Shown piece by piece: positions 40,858-51,562 of a DNA stretch of 64,000 nt (position 1 is its first letter; each line of letters opens with the position of its first letter). A model generated the notes under the pieces. The model was given only the letters and a program-made list of their open reading frames with translations, was not told the origin of the DNA and ran no database searches. Position numbers and translations under genes: made by a program. The DNA comes from a bacterium (GTDB lineage: Bacteria; Bacillota; Bacilli; Lactobacillales; Streptococcaceae): assembly GCA_905221065.1 (NCBI GenBank), contig CAJNBS010000001.1, positions 267,009 to 331,008 of the forward strand, read 5' to 3'.

Positions 40858-41832
40858 ATGAAAACGCGTATTACAGAATTATTGAACATTGATTATCCTA
40901 TTTTCCAAGGAGGGATGGCTTGGGTTGCTGATGGTGATTTGGCAGGGGCTGTTTCCAAGGCTGGAGGACTAGGCATTATCGGCGGGGGAAATGCCCCTAA
41001 AGAAGTTGTCAAGGCTAATATTGATAAGATCAAATCATTGACGGATAAACCCTTTGGTGTCAACATCATGCTCTTGTCTCCCTTTGTGGAAGATATTGTG
41101 GATCTCGTTATCGAGGAAGGTGTTAAGGTGGTTACAACAGGAGCAGGAAATCCTGGTAAATACATGGAACGCTTCCATGAAGCTGGCATTACAGTGATTC
41201 CTGTTGTGCCAAGTGTGGCTCTAGCTAAACGTATGGAAAAAATCGGTGCGGACGCTATCATTGCAGAAGGAATGGAAGCTGGGGGGCATATCGGTAAATT
41301 AACAACTATGACCTTGGTGCGTCAGGTAGCTGCAGCTGTATCTATTCCTGTTATTGCTGCAGGAGGGATTGCAGATGGTGAAGGTGCTGCCGCTGGCTTT
41401 ATGCTAGGTGCAGAGGCTGTTCAGGTTGGGACACGTTTTGTCGTTGCAAAAGAGTCTAATGCCCATCCGAATTATAAGGCCAAGATTTTAAAAGCGAGAG
41501 ATATTGATACTACGATTTCAGCTCAACACTTTGGACATGCTGTTCGTGCTATTAAAAATCAGTTGACTCGTGATTTTGAAAAAGCTGAGAAAGATGCCTT
41601 TAAACAAGAAAATCCTGATTTGGAAATCTTTGAACAAATGGGAGCAGGTGCCCTAGCCAAAGCAGTTGTTCACGGAGATGTGGATGGCGGATCTGTCATG
41701 GCAGGTCAAATTGCGGGGCTTGTTTCCAAAGAAGAAACAGCTGAAGAAATACTAAAAGATTTGTACTACGGAGCTGCTAAGAAAATTCAAGAAGAAGCCT
41801 CTCGTTGGGCAGGAGTTGTAAGAAATGACTAA
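40858..41832 (+). CDS. fabK: Enoyl-ACP reductase II, FMN type
   Basis: Last reduction of each elongation cycle, using NADH and FMN; it replaces FabI and makes these bacteria insensitive to triclosan. The 324-residue protein has the PIFQGGMAWVADGDLAGAVS N-terminus, GGLGIIGGGN, EGMEAGGHIG and AAGGIADGEG flavin-site segments. Ribosome site ATGGAGGCAC. It overlaps fabD by 8 bases. Confidence 0.96.
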   Translation: MKTRITELLNIDYPIFQGGMAWVADGDLAGAVSKAGGLGIIGGGNAPKEVVKANIDKIKSLTDKPFGVNIMLLSPFVEDIVDLVIEEGVKVVTTGAGNPGKYMERFHEAGITVIPVVPSVALAKRMEKIGADAIIAEGMEAGGHIGKLTTMTLVRQVAAAVSIPVIAAGGIADGEGAAAGFMLGAEAVQVGTRFVVAKESNAHPNYKAKILKARDIDTTISAQHFGHAVRAIKNQLTRDFEKAEKDAFKQENPDLEIFEQMGAGALAKAVVHGDVDGGSVMAGQIAGLVSKEETAEEILKDLYYGAAKKIQEEASRWAGVVRND

Positions 41833-42748
41833 AACAGCCTTTTTATTTGCAGGCCAAGGTGCCCAGTATTTAGGGATGGGACGGGACCTTTATGATCAGT
41901 ATCCGATTGTCAAAGAAACGATTGATCAAGCGAGTCAGGTTCTTGGTTATGATTTGCGTAATCTCATCGATACAGAAGAAGAAAAACTCAATCAGACCCG
42001 CTATACGCAACCAGCCATTTTAGCGACTTCAGTTGCTTTCTACCGTTTATTGCAAGAGAATGGCTATCAGCCTGATATGGTTGCTGGTTTGTCTCTTGGA
42101 GAATACTCTGCCTTGGTGGCCAGCGGTGCCTTGCATTTTGAAGATGCGGTTTCCTTGGTAGCCAAGCGTGGAGCCTATATGGAAGAAGCAGCTCCTGCTG
42201 GATCTGGCAAGATGGTGGCTGTTCTCAATACGCCAGTAGAGGTCATTGAGGAAGCCTGTCGAAAAGCTTCTGAACTTGGAGTGGTTACCCCAGCCAACTA
42301 TAATACACCTGCACAAATCGTGATTGGTGGAGAAGTGGCTGCGGTTGACCGAGCTGTCGAACTCTTGCAGGAAGCTGGTGCCAAACGCTTGATTCCTCTC
42401 AAGGTTTCAGGTCCCTTTCATACCGCTCTCCTTGAGCCTGCTAGCCAGAAACTAGCTGAAACTCTAGCTCAGGTAAGTTTTTCAGATTTTACTTGTCCCC
42501 TAGTTGGCAATACAGAAGCTACTGTCATGCAAAAAGAAGATATTGCTCAACTTTTGACGCGTCAGGTCAAGGAACCAGTTCGTTTTTATGAAAGTATTGC
42601 AGTTATGCAAGAAGCAGGCGTAACCAACTTTATCGAGATCGGACCGGGGAAAGTCTTGTCAGGCTTTGTCAAAAAAATTGATAAGACAGCTAAACTAGCA
42701 ACTGTTGAAGATCAGGCTAGCTTGGAAACCTTGCTAGAAAACAAGTAA
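41825..42748 (+). CDS. fabD: Malonyl-CoA:ACP transacylase
   Basis: Loads malonyl groups onto ACP. The 307-residue enzyme has FAGQGAQYLGMG, the nucleophile Ser90 in GLSLGEYSAL and the His in GPFHTALL. It starts within the 3' end of fabK. Confidence 0.96.
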   Translation: MTKTAFLFAGQGAQYLGMGRDLYDQYPIVKETIDQASQVLGYDLRNLIDTEEEKLNQTRYTQPAILATSVAFYRLLQENGYQPDMVAGLSLGEYSALVASGALHFEDAVSLVAKRGAYMEEAAPAGSGKMVAVLNTPVEVIEEACRKASELGVVTPANYNTPAQIVIGGEVAAVDRAVELLQEAGAKRLIPLKVSGPFHTALLEPASQKLAETLAQVSFSDFTCPLVGNTEATVMQKEDIAQLLTRQVKEPVRFYESIAVMQEAGVTNFIEIGPGKVLSGFVKKIDKTAKLATVEDQASLETLLENK

Positions 42749-42788
42749 TCCCTTCTCCCATAAATACAGGAGGAAACAGGAGAAAAGA

Positions 42789-43520
42789 ATGCAACTAAAA
42801 AATAAAAATATCTTTATTACAGGTTCGAGTCGAGGAATTGGTCTTGCCATCGCCCACAAGTTTGCTCAAGCAGGAGCTAATATCGTACTAAATAGTCGTG
42901 GGCCTATCTCTGAAGAATTACTCGTCGAGTTTTCAGACTACGGTGTCAAGGTAGTTCCTATGTCAGGAGACGTGTCAGATTTTGCAGACGCTAAGCGTAT
43001 GGTTGAGGACGCTATTGCAGAGCTGGGTTCAGTAGATGTTTTGGTCAACAATGCAGGGATTACCCAAGATACCCTGATGCTCAAGATGACAGAAGCAGAT
43101 TTTGAAAAAGTTCTCAAGGTTAACCTGACTGGCGCCTTTAACATGACACAATCAGTCTTGAAACCGATGATGAAAGCCAGAGAAGGTGCTATCATTAATA
43201 TGTCTAGTGTTGTTGGTTTGATGGGAAATATTGGTCAAGCTAACTATGCAGCTTCTAAGGCTGGTTTGATTGGTTTTACCAAGTCTGTGGCGCGTGAAGT
43301 GGCCAATCGCAATATCAGGGTTAATGCTATCGCACCTGGAATGATTGAGTCCGATATGACAGCAGTCCTATCAGACAAGGTAAAAGATGTCATGTTGGCG
43401 CAAATTCCTATGAAAGAATTTGGGCAGGCAGAGCAGGTTGCAGATTTGACAGTATTTTTAGCAGGCCAAGATTATCTAACTGGTCAAGTGGTTGCCATTG
43501 ATGGTGGCCTCAGTATGTAG
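42789..43520 (+). CDS. fabG: 3-oxoacyl-ACP reductase
   Basis: NADPH-dependent reduction of ketoacyl-ACP. The 243-residue short-chain dehydrogenase has the TGSSRGIGLAIA cofactor loop, VNNAGIT, the catalytic Ser in INMSSVVG and the YAASK pair, and ends with the usual VAIDGGLSM. Confidence 0.96.
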   Translation: MQLKNKNIFITGSSRGIGLAIAHKFAQAGANIVLNSRGPISEELLVEFSDYGVKVVPMSGDVSDFADAKRMVEDAIAELGSVDVLVNNAGITQDTLMLKMTEADFEKVLKVNLTGAFNMTQSVLKPMMKAREGAIINMSSVVGLMGNIGQANYAASKAGLIGFTKSVAREVANRNIRVNAIAPGMIESDMTAVLSDKVKDVMLAQIPMKEFGQAEQVADLTVFLAGQDYLTGQVVAIDGGLSM

Positions 43521-43541
43521 CAGAAGCTAGAGGTAAAAAAG

Positions 43542-44777
43542 ATGAAACTAAATCGTGTAGTAGTAACAGGTTATGGAGTGACATCTCCAATCGGAAATAC
43601 ACCAGAAGAATTTTGGAATAGTTTGACAAGTGGAAAAATCGGAATTGGTCCAATTACAAAATTTGATCATAGTGACTTTGATGTGCATAATGCAGCAGAA
43701 ATCCAAGATTTTCCTTTTGATAAATACTTTGTAAAGAAAGATACCAATCGTTTTGATAACTATTCTTTGTATGCTTTGTATGCAGCCCAAGAGGCTGTCA
43801 ACCACGCTAATCTGGATGTTGAGGATCTTGACAGGGATCGTTTTGGTGTTATCGTTGCCTCTGGTATTGGTGGAATCAAGGAAATTGAAGATCAAGTGCT
43901 TCGTCTCAACGAAAAAGGGCCAAAACGTGTGAAACCATTGACCCTTCCAAAGGCCTTGCCAAATATGGCTTCAGGGAATGTTGCCATGCGTTTTGGAGCA
44001 AACGGTGTTTGTAAATCCATCAATACTGCCTGCGCTTCATCAAATGACGCGATTGGAGATGCCTTCCGCTCGATTAAGTTTGGTTTCCAAGATGTTATGT
44101 TGGTAGGTGGTTCAGAAGCCTCTATCACGCCATTTGCTATTGCTGGTTTCCAAGCCCTAACTGCTCTCTCTACTACAGAGGATCCTACTCGTGCTTCTAT
44201 CCCATTTGATAAGGACCGTAATGGTTTTGTCATGGGTGAGGGTTCTGGGATGTTGGTTCTTGAAAGTCTTGAACACGCCGAAAAACGTGGCGCTACTATC
44301 CTGGCTGAAGTGGTTGGTTACGGAAATACTTGTGATGCCTACCACATGACTTCACCACATCCAGAAGGTCAGGGAGCTATCAAGGCCATCAAACTGGCCT
44401 TGGAAGAAGCTGAGATTTCTCCAGAGCAAGTAGCTTATGTCAATGCTCACGGAACGTCAACTCCTGCTAATGAAAAAGGAGAAAGTGGTGCTATCGTGGC
44501 TGTTCTTGGTAAGGAAGTACCTGTATCATCAACTAAGTCTTTCACAGGACATTTGCTGGGAGCTGCAGGTGCAGTAGAAGCTATCGTCACAATCGAAGCT
44601 ATGCGTCATAACTTTGTACCAATGACAGCTGGAACAAGTGAAGTATCAGATTATATCGAAGCCAATGTCGTTTATGGACAAGGCTTGGAGCAAGAAATTC
44701 CATACGCTATTTCAAATACCTTTGGTTTTGGTGGCCACAATGCCGTTCTTGCTTTCAAACGTTGGGAGAATAAATAA
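43542..44777 (+). CDS. fabF: 3-oxoacyl-ACP synthase II
   Basis: Chain-elongating condensing enzyme (411 residues). The catalytic Cys164 lies in SINTACASSNDA, with the two histidines in NAHGTSTPAN and SFTGHLLGAAG. accB starts two bases after the stop, so the genes are co-translated. Confidence 0.96.
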   Translation: MKLNRVVVTGYGVTSPIGNTPEEFWNSLTSGKIGIGPITKFDHSDFDVHNAAEIQDFPFDKYFVKKDTNRFDNYSLYALYAAQEAVNHANLDVEDLDRDRFGVIVASGIGGIKEIEDQVLRLNEKGPKRVKPLTLPKALPNMASGNVAMRFGANGVCKSINTACASSNDAIGDAFRSIKFGFQDVMLVGGSEASITPFAIAGFQALTALSTTEDPTRASIPFDKDRNGFVMGEGSGMLVLESLEHAEKRGATILAEVVGYGNTCDAYHMTSPHPEGQGAIKAIKLALEEAEISPEQVAYVNAHGTSTPANEKGESGAIVAVLGKEVPVSSTKSFTGHLLGAAGAVEAIVTIEAMRHNFVPMTAGTSEVSDYIEANVVYGQGLEQEIPYAISNTFGFGGHNAVLAFKRWENK

Positions 44778-44779
44778 GT

Positions 44780-45265
44780 ATGAATTTAAACGATATTAAA
44801 GACTTGATGGCTCAATTTGATCAGTCAAGTTTGAGAGAATTTTCTTATAAAAATGGGACGGATGAATTGCAGTTTAGCAAGAATGAAGCTAGACTTGTGC
44901 CTGAAGTTGCAGCTCAAATCGCTCCGGCGTCCGTTCTAGCAACACCAAGTCCAGCGGCTCCTACATCTGCTCTAGCAGAGACTGTAGCAGAAGAAGTTCC
45001 AGCTACAGCTGAAACGAGTGTAGTCGTTGAGGGAGATGTTGTAGAGAGTCCACTTGTTGGGGTGGCTTACTTGGCTGCTGGTCCAGATAAAACTGCCTTC
45101 GTTTCAGTTGGTGATAGTGTCAAAAAAGGCCAAACATTGGTGATTATCGAAGCCATGAAAGTCATGAATGAAATTCCAGCACCTAAGGATGGTGTGGTAA
45201 CGGAAATTCTCGTTTCAAATGAAGAAATGGTTGAGTTTGGTAAAGGATTGGTACGTATCAAATGA
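44780..45265 (+). CDS. accB: Biotin carboxyl carrier protein of acetyl-CoA carboxylase
   Basis: Carries biotin between the two carboxylase active sites. The 161-residue protein has an N-terminal helix, an Ala/Pro/Val-rich linker (about 40-85) and a C-terminal biotinyl domain with the Lys of EAMKVMNE. It overlaps fabZ by 4 bases. Confidence 0.96.
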   Translation: MNLNDIKDLMAQFDQSSLREFSYKNGTDELQFSKNEARLVPEVAAQIAPASVLATPSPAAPTSALAETVAEEVPATAETSVVVEGDVVESPLVGVAYLAAGPDKTAFVSVGDSVKKGQTLVIIEAMKVMNEIPAPKDGVVTEILVSNEEMVEFGKGLVRIK

Positions 45266-45684
45266 TCGATATTCAAGGAATCAAAGAAGCTCTGCCCCAC
45301 CGTTATCCCATGCTCCTAGTGGACCGTGTCTTGGAAGTGAGCGAGGATACTATTGTTGCTATCAAAAATGTGACCATCAACGAGCCCTTCTTTAATGGTC
45401 ATTTCCCTCAATATCCAGTTATGCCAGGTGTTCTGATCATGGAAGCATTGGCGCAGACAGCTGGTGTGTTGGAGTTGTCAAAACCTGAAAATAAAGGGAA
45501 ACTAGTTTTTTACGCTGGTATGGACAAGGTTAAGTTTAAGAAGCAAGTTGTACCAGGCGACCAATTGGTTATGACAGCGACTTTTGTAAAACGTCGTGGT
45601 ACCATTGCCGTGGTTGAAGCAAAGGCTGAAGTGGATGGCAAGCTTGCAGCCAGTGGTACACTTACCTTTGCAATTGGGAACTAA
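45262..45684 (+). CDS. fabZ: 3-hydroxyacyl-ACP dehydratase FabZ
   Basis: Dehydrates hydroxyacyl-ACP (140 residues, hotdog fold). Seen: [13 protein letters not shown], the catalytic His in [21 protein letters not shown] and the [12 protein letters not shown] strand. FabM rather than FabA supplies unsaturated chains here. Confidence 0.96.
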   Translation: MIDIQGIKEALPHRYPMLLVDRVLEVSEDTIVAIKNVTINEPFFNGHFPQYPVMPGVLIMEALAQTAGVLELSKPENKGKLVFYAGMDKVKFKKQVVPGDQLVMTATFVKRRGTIAVVEAKAEVDGKLAASGTLTFAIGN

Positions 45685-45695
45685 GGAGGTTCTCC

Positions 45696-47063
45696 ATGTT
45701 TCGAAAAATTTTAATTGCCAATCGTGGTGAGATTGCAGTCCGTATTATCCGTGCGGCGCGTGAATTGGGCATTGCGACGGTAGCGGTTTATTCAACTGCC
45801 GATAAGGAAGCCCTTCATACGCTTTTGGCAGATGAAGCGGTTTGTATCGGCCCTGGCAAGGCAACTGAGTCTTATCTCAATATTAACGCGGTTCTATCAG
45901 CTGCAGTCTTGACTGAAGCAGAAGCTATTCACCCAGGTTTTGGATTTCTCAGTGAAAATTCCAAATTTGCAACCATGTGTGAAGAGGTTGGCATCAAGTT
46001 TATTGGTCCATCTGGTCATGTCATGGATATGATGGGAGACAAGATTAATGCGCGTGCTCAGATGATCAAAGCAGGTGTGCCTGTCATTCCAGGTTCAGAT
46101 GGAGAAGTGCATAACTCTGAGGAAGCTTTGATTGTTGCTGAAAAAATTGGCTATCCAGTTATGCTCAAGGCTTCAGCAGGTGGTGGTGGTAAAGGGATTC
46201 GTAAGGTTGAAAAACCAGAAGACCTCGTTTCAGCCTTTGAAACTGCCTCTAGTGAAGCCAAGGCCAATTATGGAAATGGTGCCATGTACATAGAACGGGT
46301 TATCTATCCAGCTCGTCACATCGAGGTTCAAATCCTAGGAGATGAACATGGAAATGTAATCCACTTGGGGGAACGAGATTGCTCTCTTCAACGGAATAAC
46401 CAAAAGGTTTTGGAAGAAAGCCCTTCGATCGCAATTGGGAAAACGCTACGCAATGAAATTGGTGTTGCGGCTGTTCGAGCGGCAGAGTCTGTTGGTTATG
46501 AGAATGCAGGAACCATTGAGTTTCTTCTTGATGAAGCCAGTGGCAATTTCTATTTCATGGAAATGAATACTCGTGTTCAGGTGGAACATCCGGTAACAGA
46601 GTTTGTTTCAGGTGTGGATATCGTTAAGGAACAAATTCGCATTGCAACGGGTCAGCCCCTGTCTGTTAAGCAAGAAGATATAGTCCTACGTGGCCATGCT
46701 ATCGAATGTCGTATCAATGCAGAAAATCCAGCCTTCAACTTTGCCCCAAGTCCCGGTAAGATTACCAATCTCTATCTGCCAAGTGGAGGAGTTGGCTTGC
46801 GCGTGGATTCAGCAGTTTATCCAGGTTATACCATTCCGCCTTATTATGATAGTATGATTGCCAAAATCATCGTCCACGGTGAAAATCGTTTTGATGCCTT
46901 GATGAAAATGCAACGCGCCCTCTATGAACTAGAGATTGAAGGGGTGCAGACCAATGCAGATTTCCAGCTTGACCTCATTTCAGATCGCAATGTTATTGCT
47001 GGGGATTACGATACTTCCTTCTTGATGGAAACCTTCTTACCCAAATATCAAGAAAAAGAATAA
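45696..47063 (+). CDS. accC: Biotin carboxylase subunit of acetyl-CoA carboxylase
   Basis: ATP-dependent carboxylation of biotin on AccB. The 455-residue ATP-grasp enzyme has ANRGEIAVRIIRAARELGI, the Gly-rich KASAGGGGKGIRKV loop and FMEMNTRVQVEHPVTE near 286-300. Ribosome site AAGGAGG. Confidence 0.97.
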   Translation: MFRKILIANRGEIAVRIIRAARELGIATVAVYSTADKEALHTLLADEAVCIGPGKATESYLNINAVLSAAVLTEAEAIHPGFGFLSENSKFATMCEEVGIKFIGPSGHVMDMMGDKINARAQMIKAGVPVIPGSDGEVHNSEEALIVAEKIGYPVMLKASAGGGGKGIRKVEKPEDLVSAFETASSEAKANYGNGAMYIERVIYPARHIEVQILGDEHGNVIHLGERDCSLQRNNQKVLEESPSIAIGKTLRNEIGVAAVRAAESVGYENAGTIEFLLDEASGNFYFMEMNTRVQVEHPVTEFVSGVDIVKEQIRIATGQPLSVKQEDIVLRGHAIECRINAENPAFNFAPSPGKITNLYLPSGGVGLRVDSAVYPGYTIPPYYDSMIAKIIVHGENRFDALMKMQRALYELEIEGVQTNADFQLDLISDRNVIAGDYDTSFLMETFLPKYQEKE

Positions 47064-47099
47064 AATGACTTCAAGAGTTTAAACCGAAAAGGGGAATCA

Positions 47100-47966
47100 A
47101 TGGCTCTATTTAGTAAAAAAGATAAGTATATTCGAATCAATCCCAATCGTTCGGTTAGGGAAAAACCTCAAGCCAAGCCAGAGGTTCCAGATGAATTATT
47201 CTCCCAGTGTCCGGGTTGTAAGCATACCATCTATCAGAAGGATCTGGGAAGTGAGCGTATTTGTCCGCACTGTAGCTATACCTTTCGTATTTCTGCCCAA
47301 GAGCGCTTGGCTTTGACGATTGATATGGGAACCTTTAAGGAATTGTTTACAGGGATTGAAAGTAAGGATCCCTTGCATTTCCCTGGTTATCAAAAGAAAC
47401 TGGCAACCATGCGTGAAAAAACAGGTCTGGATGAAGCCGTTGTGACAGGAACAGCTCTTATTAAAGGTCAGACTGTGGCTCTTGGGATTATGGATTCCAA
47501 CTTTATCATGGCTTCTATGGGTACGGTTGTAGGTGAAAAAATTACTCGTTTGTTTGAGTATGCGACTGTCGAACAATTGCCAGTTGTCCTCTTCACAGCC
47601 TCTGGTGGGGCCCGTATGCAGGAAGGAATCATGAGTCTCATGCAGATGGCCAAGATCTCTGCAGCGGTTAAACGCCATTCAAATGCTGGGCTCTTTTACC
47701 TGACCATTTTAACAGATCCAACGACAGGTGGTGTGACAGCTTCTTTCGCTATGGAAGGCGATATCATTCTAGCTGAACCACAAAGTTTGGTTGGTTTTGC
47801 TGGGCGTCGTGTCATTGAAAATACGGTTCGTGAAAGCTTGCCTGAGGATTTCCAAAAGGCAGAATTCCTATTGGAACATGGTTTTGTGGATGCTATTGTC
47901 AAAAGAAGAGATTTGCCAGATACGATTGCTAGTCTAGTCAGATTGCACGGAGGGAGTCCTAGATGA
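47100..47966 (+). CDS. accD: Acetyl-CoA carboxylase carboxyltransferase beta subunit
   Basis: With AccA transfers CO2 from biotin to acetyl-CoA. The 288-residue protein has an N-terminal zinc ribbon (CPGC at about 40-43 and CPHC at 59-62) and a crotonase-fold core with [12 protein letters not shown] and [12 protein letters not shown]. It overlaps accA by 4 bases. Confidence 0.96.
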   Translation: MALFSKKDKYIRINPNRSVREKPQAKPEVPDELFSQCPGCKHTIYQKDLGSERICPHCSYTFRISAQERLALTIDMGTFKELFTGIESKDPLHFPGYQKKLATMREKTGLDEAVVTGTALIKGQTVALGIMDSNFIMASMGTVVGEKITRLFEYATVEQLPVVLFTASGGARMQEGIMSLMQMAKISAAVKRHSNAGLFYLTILTDPTTGGVTASFAMEGDIILAEPQSLVGFAGRRVIENTVRESLPEDFQKAEFLLEHGFVDAIVKRRDLPDTIASLVRLHGGSPR

Positions 47967-48730
47967 ATATTGCAAAAATAGTCAGAGAAGCGCGTGAGCA
48001 GAGTCGCTTGACAACATTGGACTTTGCGATAAGCATTTTTGATGAATTTATCCAATTACATGGTGACCGTTCTTTTCGTGATGATGGTGCAGTTGTTGGT
48101 GGTATCGGCTGGCTTGGAGACCAGGCTGTAACAGTGGTTGGCATCCAAAAAGGCAAGAGTTTACAAGACAACCTCAAACGGAATTTTGGACAGCCACATC
48201 CAGAAGGCTACCGCAAGGCTCTACGGTTGATGAAACAGGCTGAAAAGTTTGGCCGTCCAGTTGTGACCTTTATCAATACAGCAGGTGCCTATCCTGGCGT
48301 GGGAGCGGAAGAACGTGGGCAAGGAGAAGCTATTGCTCGCAATCTCATGGAAATGAGTGACCTAAAAGTTCCGATTATCGCTATCATTATTGGTGAAGGT
48401 GGTTCAGGTGGGGCTCTGGCATTAGCAGTAGCAGACCGTGTCTGGATGCTGGAAAATTCTATCTATGCCATTCTCAGTCCAGAAGGCTTTGCTTCCATTC
48501 TATGGAAGGACGGTAGTCGTGCCATGGAAGCGGCAGAATTGATGAAAATCACTTCTCATGAGCTGTTAGAAATGGACGTGGTAGACAAGGTGATTTCTGA
48601 AGCAGGACGTTCTAGTAAAGAACTGATTAAGACTGTTAAACAAGAACTCCAAACTGAGTTAGCTAGACTTTCACAAAAACCTCTAGAAGAGTTGTTGGAA
48701 GAGCGTTACCAACGATTTAGAAAATACTAA
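47963..48730 (+). CDS. accA: Acetyl-CoA carboxylase carboxyltransferase alpha subunit
   Basis: Partner of AccD (255 residues). Seen: [19 protein letters not shown], the [23 protein letters not shown] core and [16 protein letters not shown], plus [13 protein letters not shown]. It is the last gene of the fab-acc cluster, followed by a clear terminator. Confidence 0.96.
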   Translation: MNIAKIVREAREQSRLTTLDFAISIFDEFIQLHGDRSFRDDGAVVGGIGWLGDQAVTVVGIQKGKSLQDNLKRNFGQPHPEGYRKALRLMKQAEKFGRPVVTFINTAGAYPGVGAEERGQGEAIARNLMEMSDLKVPIIAIIIGEGGSGGALALAVADRVWMLENSIYAILSPEGFASILWKDGSRAMEAAELMKITSHELLEMDVVDKVISEAGRSSKELIKTVKQELQTELARLSQKPLEELLEERYQRFRKY

Positions 48731-48750
48731 TTCTTTAGAATATGTAAAAA

Positions 48751-48780
48751 ACTAGAACTGGCAGTCAGTTCTAGTTTTTA
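48751..48780 (+). terminator. Terminator of the fab-acc cluster
   Basis: CTAGAACTG/CAGTTCTAG perfect 9-bp stem, flanked by A-run and T-run. Confidence 0.85.
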
Positions 48781-48812
48781 TGTGGATCTTACTCTATGTC
48801 GAGGACACAACA

Positions 48813-48845
48813 AAAGGTGCTTGGGGATACCAAACACCTTTTCGA
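48813..48845 (-). terminator. nusB terminator
   Basis: On the minus strand AAGGTGTTTGG pairs with CCAAGCACCTT (one G-U), followed by T-run, just after nusB. Confidence 0.75.
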
Positions 48846-49271
48846 TTATTCATTTTCTTCAGTTACGAATTGACTAAGCAGTCCGTTGATAAAGCGGGCC
48901 GATTTTTGATCTGAAAAATTCTTGGCAAGTTCAATGGCTTCATTGACTGCTACTAGTTGAGGTGTATCAAATGAAGTGATTTCAAAGATACCCAAGCGTA
49001 GTAAGTTTTTTTCGACCAAGGTCAAGCGTTCAACTGTCCAGCCTGACTTGAGGTGCTGGTTGATTTGTTTATCCAACTCGTCTTTTTGAGCTTGCACACC
49101 AGAAACCAAGTTTAGAAGAAAGGCAGGGATTTGCACATCTTCATCTTCACGGTCATGCGTGTAGGCAAAGCGACAAGCTGTTTCCATATCTGTGTCGAAT
49201 TCAAGGCTCATGAGAGCTTGAAAAGCGCATTTACGAAGTTCGCGTCTAGATTCTAATAATGGACTAGTCAT
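48846..49271 (-). CDS. nusB: Transcription antitermination factor NusB
   Basis: Binds boxA RNA with NusE for rRNA antitermination. The 141-residue all-helical protein has [18 protein letters not shown] and the C-terminal [28 protein letters not shown] signature. It overlaps the Asp23 gene by 8 bases in the efp-asp23-nusB transcript. Confidence 0.95.
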   Translation of the reverse strand: MTSPLLESRRELRKCAFQALMSLEFDTDMETACRFAYTHDREDEDVQIPAFLLNLVSGVQAQKDELDKQINQHLKSGWTVERLTLVEKNLLRLGIFEITSFDTPQLVAVNEAIELAKNFSDQKSARFINGLLSQFVTEENE

Positions 49272-49653
49272 TGAGGAAGTCCTCGTTAAATAGATCTTTC
49301 AACTCAGGTTTTGGTGTTTTATCTGGAACGATCCCTGCAACATGGATGTTGACAGCAGCAAGTTCCACATCAGCCATATCACGGACAGCATCTTTTACTG
49401 CTTTTTGAATAGCAAGAGCAACTTTTGGTACTTTCACACCGTACTCAAGGTAGAGATAGATGTCAGCAGTTAGCTCGTCATTGCTTTCTTTTAAGTAGAC
49501 GCCACGACCAAGAGAGAGTTTTGATAGGGTATCAGATACGGATTTATTTGAAAATGAATGGACACCATCAACTTTAGCAGTTGCGATGGCAATGATTTTT
49601 TCAAGTACACGTGGAGCGATAACGATTTCGCCAAATTGTTCTTCAGTTCCCAT
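49264..49653 (-). CDS. Asp23/Gls24 family envelope stress protein
   Basis: A 129-residue protein of the Asp23 (alkaline shock, YqhY-like) family: [24 protein letters not shown] and [21 protein letters not shown]. In Bacillus YqhY sits next to acetyl-CoA carboxylase genes and has been tied to lipid synthesis control; here too the acc cluster is close by, convergent. The exact role is unknown. Confidence 0.85.
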   Translation of the reverse strand: MGTEEQFGEIVIAPRVLEKIIAIATAKVDGVHSFSNKSVSDTLSKLSLGRGVYLKESNDELTADIYLYLEYGVKVPKVALAIQKAVKDAVRDMADVELAAVNIHVAGIVPDKTPKPELKDLFNEDFLND

Positions 49654-49674
49654 AGAATGACCTCTTTCTAGAGA

Positions 49675-50235
49675 TTAGGCACGAGAAACGTAAGTTCCTT
49701 CTGCAGTGTTGATGATCAATTTTTGTCCAGCTTCGATGAAGTCAGGAACGTTGACAACAAGTCCAGTTTCCATAGTTGCTGGTTTACCAGAACCTGTAAC
49801 AGTAGCACCTTTGATAGATGGTTGTGTTTCAGCGACTGTCAATTCAACAGTAGTTGGTACAGTTACACCGATTACTTCAGTTCCGTAGAATTGGATTTTT
49901 ACATCAGAGTTTTCAAGGATGTAAAGCAATTCATTTTCAACGTTTACGACTGGGATTTCGTATTGGTCGTAAGTTTCAGTGTTCATGAAGTAGGCAGTTT
50001 CATCCATTTTGTACAAGTATTGAGCTGGAACAGTTTCGATAATAGCTTGTTCGAATTTTTCTTCTGGACGGTAGCTTGTATCAAAAGTAGAACCAGTACG
50101 GACATCACGTAATTTCATACGCATGATTGTGTTCCCTTTACCTGGTTTGTGGTGGCTAGCTTCCAAAACGCGGATCAATTTTCCGTCTGCAGTTTCAAAT
50201 GTCATACCAGCTTTCAATTTGCTTGCTTCAATCAT
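49675..50235 (-). CDS. efp: Elongation factor P
   Basis: Relieves ribosome stalling at polyproline. The 186-residue protein has three beta-barrel domains. The tip loop reads [19 protein letters not shown], with the Lys32 region (HHKPGKGN) that is modified in many bacteria. Ribosome site AAAGAGGTAAAAAC. It heads the operon with the Asp23 gene and nusB; a TGGTAAAAT extended -10 lies upstream. Confidence 0.96.
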   Translation of the reverse strand: MIEASKLKAGMTFETADGKLIRVLEASHHKPGKGNTIMRMKLRDVRTGSTFDTSYRPEEKFEQAIIETVPAQYLYKMDETAYFMNTETYDQYEIPVVNVENELLYILENSDVKIQFYGTEVIGVTVPTTVELTVAETQPSIKGATVTGSGKPATMETGLVVNVPDFIEAGQKLIINTAEGTYVSRA

Positions 50236-50459
50236 GTTTTTACCTCTTTAATAAATATTATTACTCTTCATTTTACCATAAAATCTTCTGGAAATAAAGC
50301 CTAAATAGTTATTGGGAGATGGTTGGGGAGAAAAAGAATATTGCCTAGTCAGGTGGTGTGCTTGATGTGAAAGAGCATCCATCACGTTTTTTATTATATT
50401 CAAAAGGCCGAAGTGACCTTGCTCCGACCTGATTGTATTGTCTTAAAAAGATTGATTTT
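50236..50459. other. Gap between efp and the butanediol dehydrogenase gene
   Basis: Holds the efp extended -10 (minus strand) and, at 50358-50392, an imperfect plus-strand hairpin with T6 for which no upstream gene is visible. The butanediol dehydrogenase terminator is at 50402-50432. No gene is seen. Confidence 0.5.
50402..50432 (-). terminator. Terminator of the butanediol dehydrogenase gene
   Basis: Minus strand AGGTCGGAG/CTTCGGCCT stem with two G-U pairs, followed by TTTT. Confidence 0.65.
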
Positions 50460-51503
50460 TTATTTTGGTTCTACCAAAATCTTGATTTGTGACTTGTCTT
50501 GAGTTAATTCGATAAAGCCTTCTTCTACGATATTTTCCAATTTAATTTTCTTAGTAACCAATTTTTCAGCAGAGAAGTAGCCTTGTTCCATCAAATCTAA
50601 TACTTTAGGGAAGATGTGACGATAAGCAATAATTCCTTTTAGTGTCTTTTCTTGGATAGCAAATTCATTTGGATTGATATTAGCTTCTCGTTCCCAGATA
50701 GAGACAACCATACACTCACCTGCCTTATGTACAGCAGCTAGAGCCTGTCCCAAAACAACTGGTACACCAGTTACTTCATAAGAAACGTCTGCACCACCAT
50801 TTGTCAAACGATGGACAGCTTCAACAACTGTTTCTCCTTCTTGTGGACGTACAACGATAGCTCCTAATTCCTCTGCTTTGGCTTGGCGTTCTGGTGATAA
50901 TTCAACGGCATAAATCTTAGAAGCACCAGCTGCACGAAGAGCTTCTACAATTAACAGACCAATTGGACCTAAACCAAAGACAACAGCTGTGTCACCGGCC
51001 TTCAAAGAAGATTGACGAACAGCATAGACTGCAACAGCAGCGGGCTCGGTGAGGGCAGCTTGCTCATAGCTCAAGCTATCTGGAATAACATGTACTAAGT
51101 CGCCATCTAAAACACAATATTTGGCAAATCCACCGTCTGCAGCCAAACCAATAAAGTTAAGGTTTGGATCCAAGTTATAATCACCAACTAAGTTATTCTT
51201 AGCTAGAATTGGTTCTACAGCAACACGATCACCCACTTTAACACGAGTAACATCGCTTCCGACTTCTACGATTTCACCAGAAAACTCATGTCCTAGTGTT
51301 ACCGGTGCTTTTTGACCAGAATAGACGTGCTCATCTGTTGGGATAAAGATAGGGCCATCTAAAAATTCGTGGAGGTCGGTACCACAAATTCCTGTGAACT
51401 TAACTGCAACTTTTACTTGGTGCGGAAGTACTTCAGGAACTTCTACTTCTTGAATACGAACATCTTTCGCTGCATGCCAGCGAGCTGCTTTCATTGTAGC
51501 CAT
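50460..51503 (-). CDS. Zinc alcohol dehydrogenase, 2,3-butanediol dehydrogenase type
   Basis: A medium-chain NAD-dependent dehydrogenase (347 residues), probably interconverting acetoin and 2,3-butanediol. Catalytic zinc ligands are in TGICGTDLHEF and TLGHEFSGEIVEVG; the cofactor loop is VVFGLGPIGLL. The four-Cys structural zinc loop is absent (the region reads EPILAKNNLVGDYNLDP), as in the BdhA branch. It is a single gene with its own promoter, cre site and terminator, set between efp and gatB, which are closer neighbours in pneumococcus as I recall. Sorbitol or threonine dehydrogenase are less likely. Confidence 0.82.
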   Translation of the reverse strand: MATMKAARWHAAKDVRIQEVEVPEVLPHQVKVAVKFTGICGTDLHEFLDGPIFIPTDEHVYSGQKAPVTLGHEFSGEIVEVGSDVTRVKVGDRVAVEPILAKNNLVGDYNLDPNLNFIGLAADGGFAKYCVLDGDLVHVIPDSLSYEQAALTEPAAVAVYAVRQSSLKAGDTAVVFGLGPIGLLIVEALRAAGASKIYAVELSPERQAKAEELGAIVVRPQEGETVVEAVHRLTNGGADVSYEVTGVPVVLGQALAAVHKAGECMVVSIWEREANINPNEFAIQEKTLKGIIAYRHIFPKVLDLMEQGYFSAEKLVTKKIKLENIVEEGFIELTQDKSQIKILVEPK

Positions 51504-51562
51504 ATGAATAACTCCTTAGTGTTGCGATTTTAGTTTTCTTTTTTGGAAACTTTACATGCAAT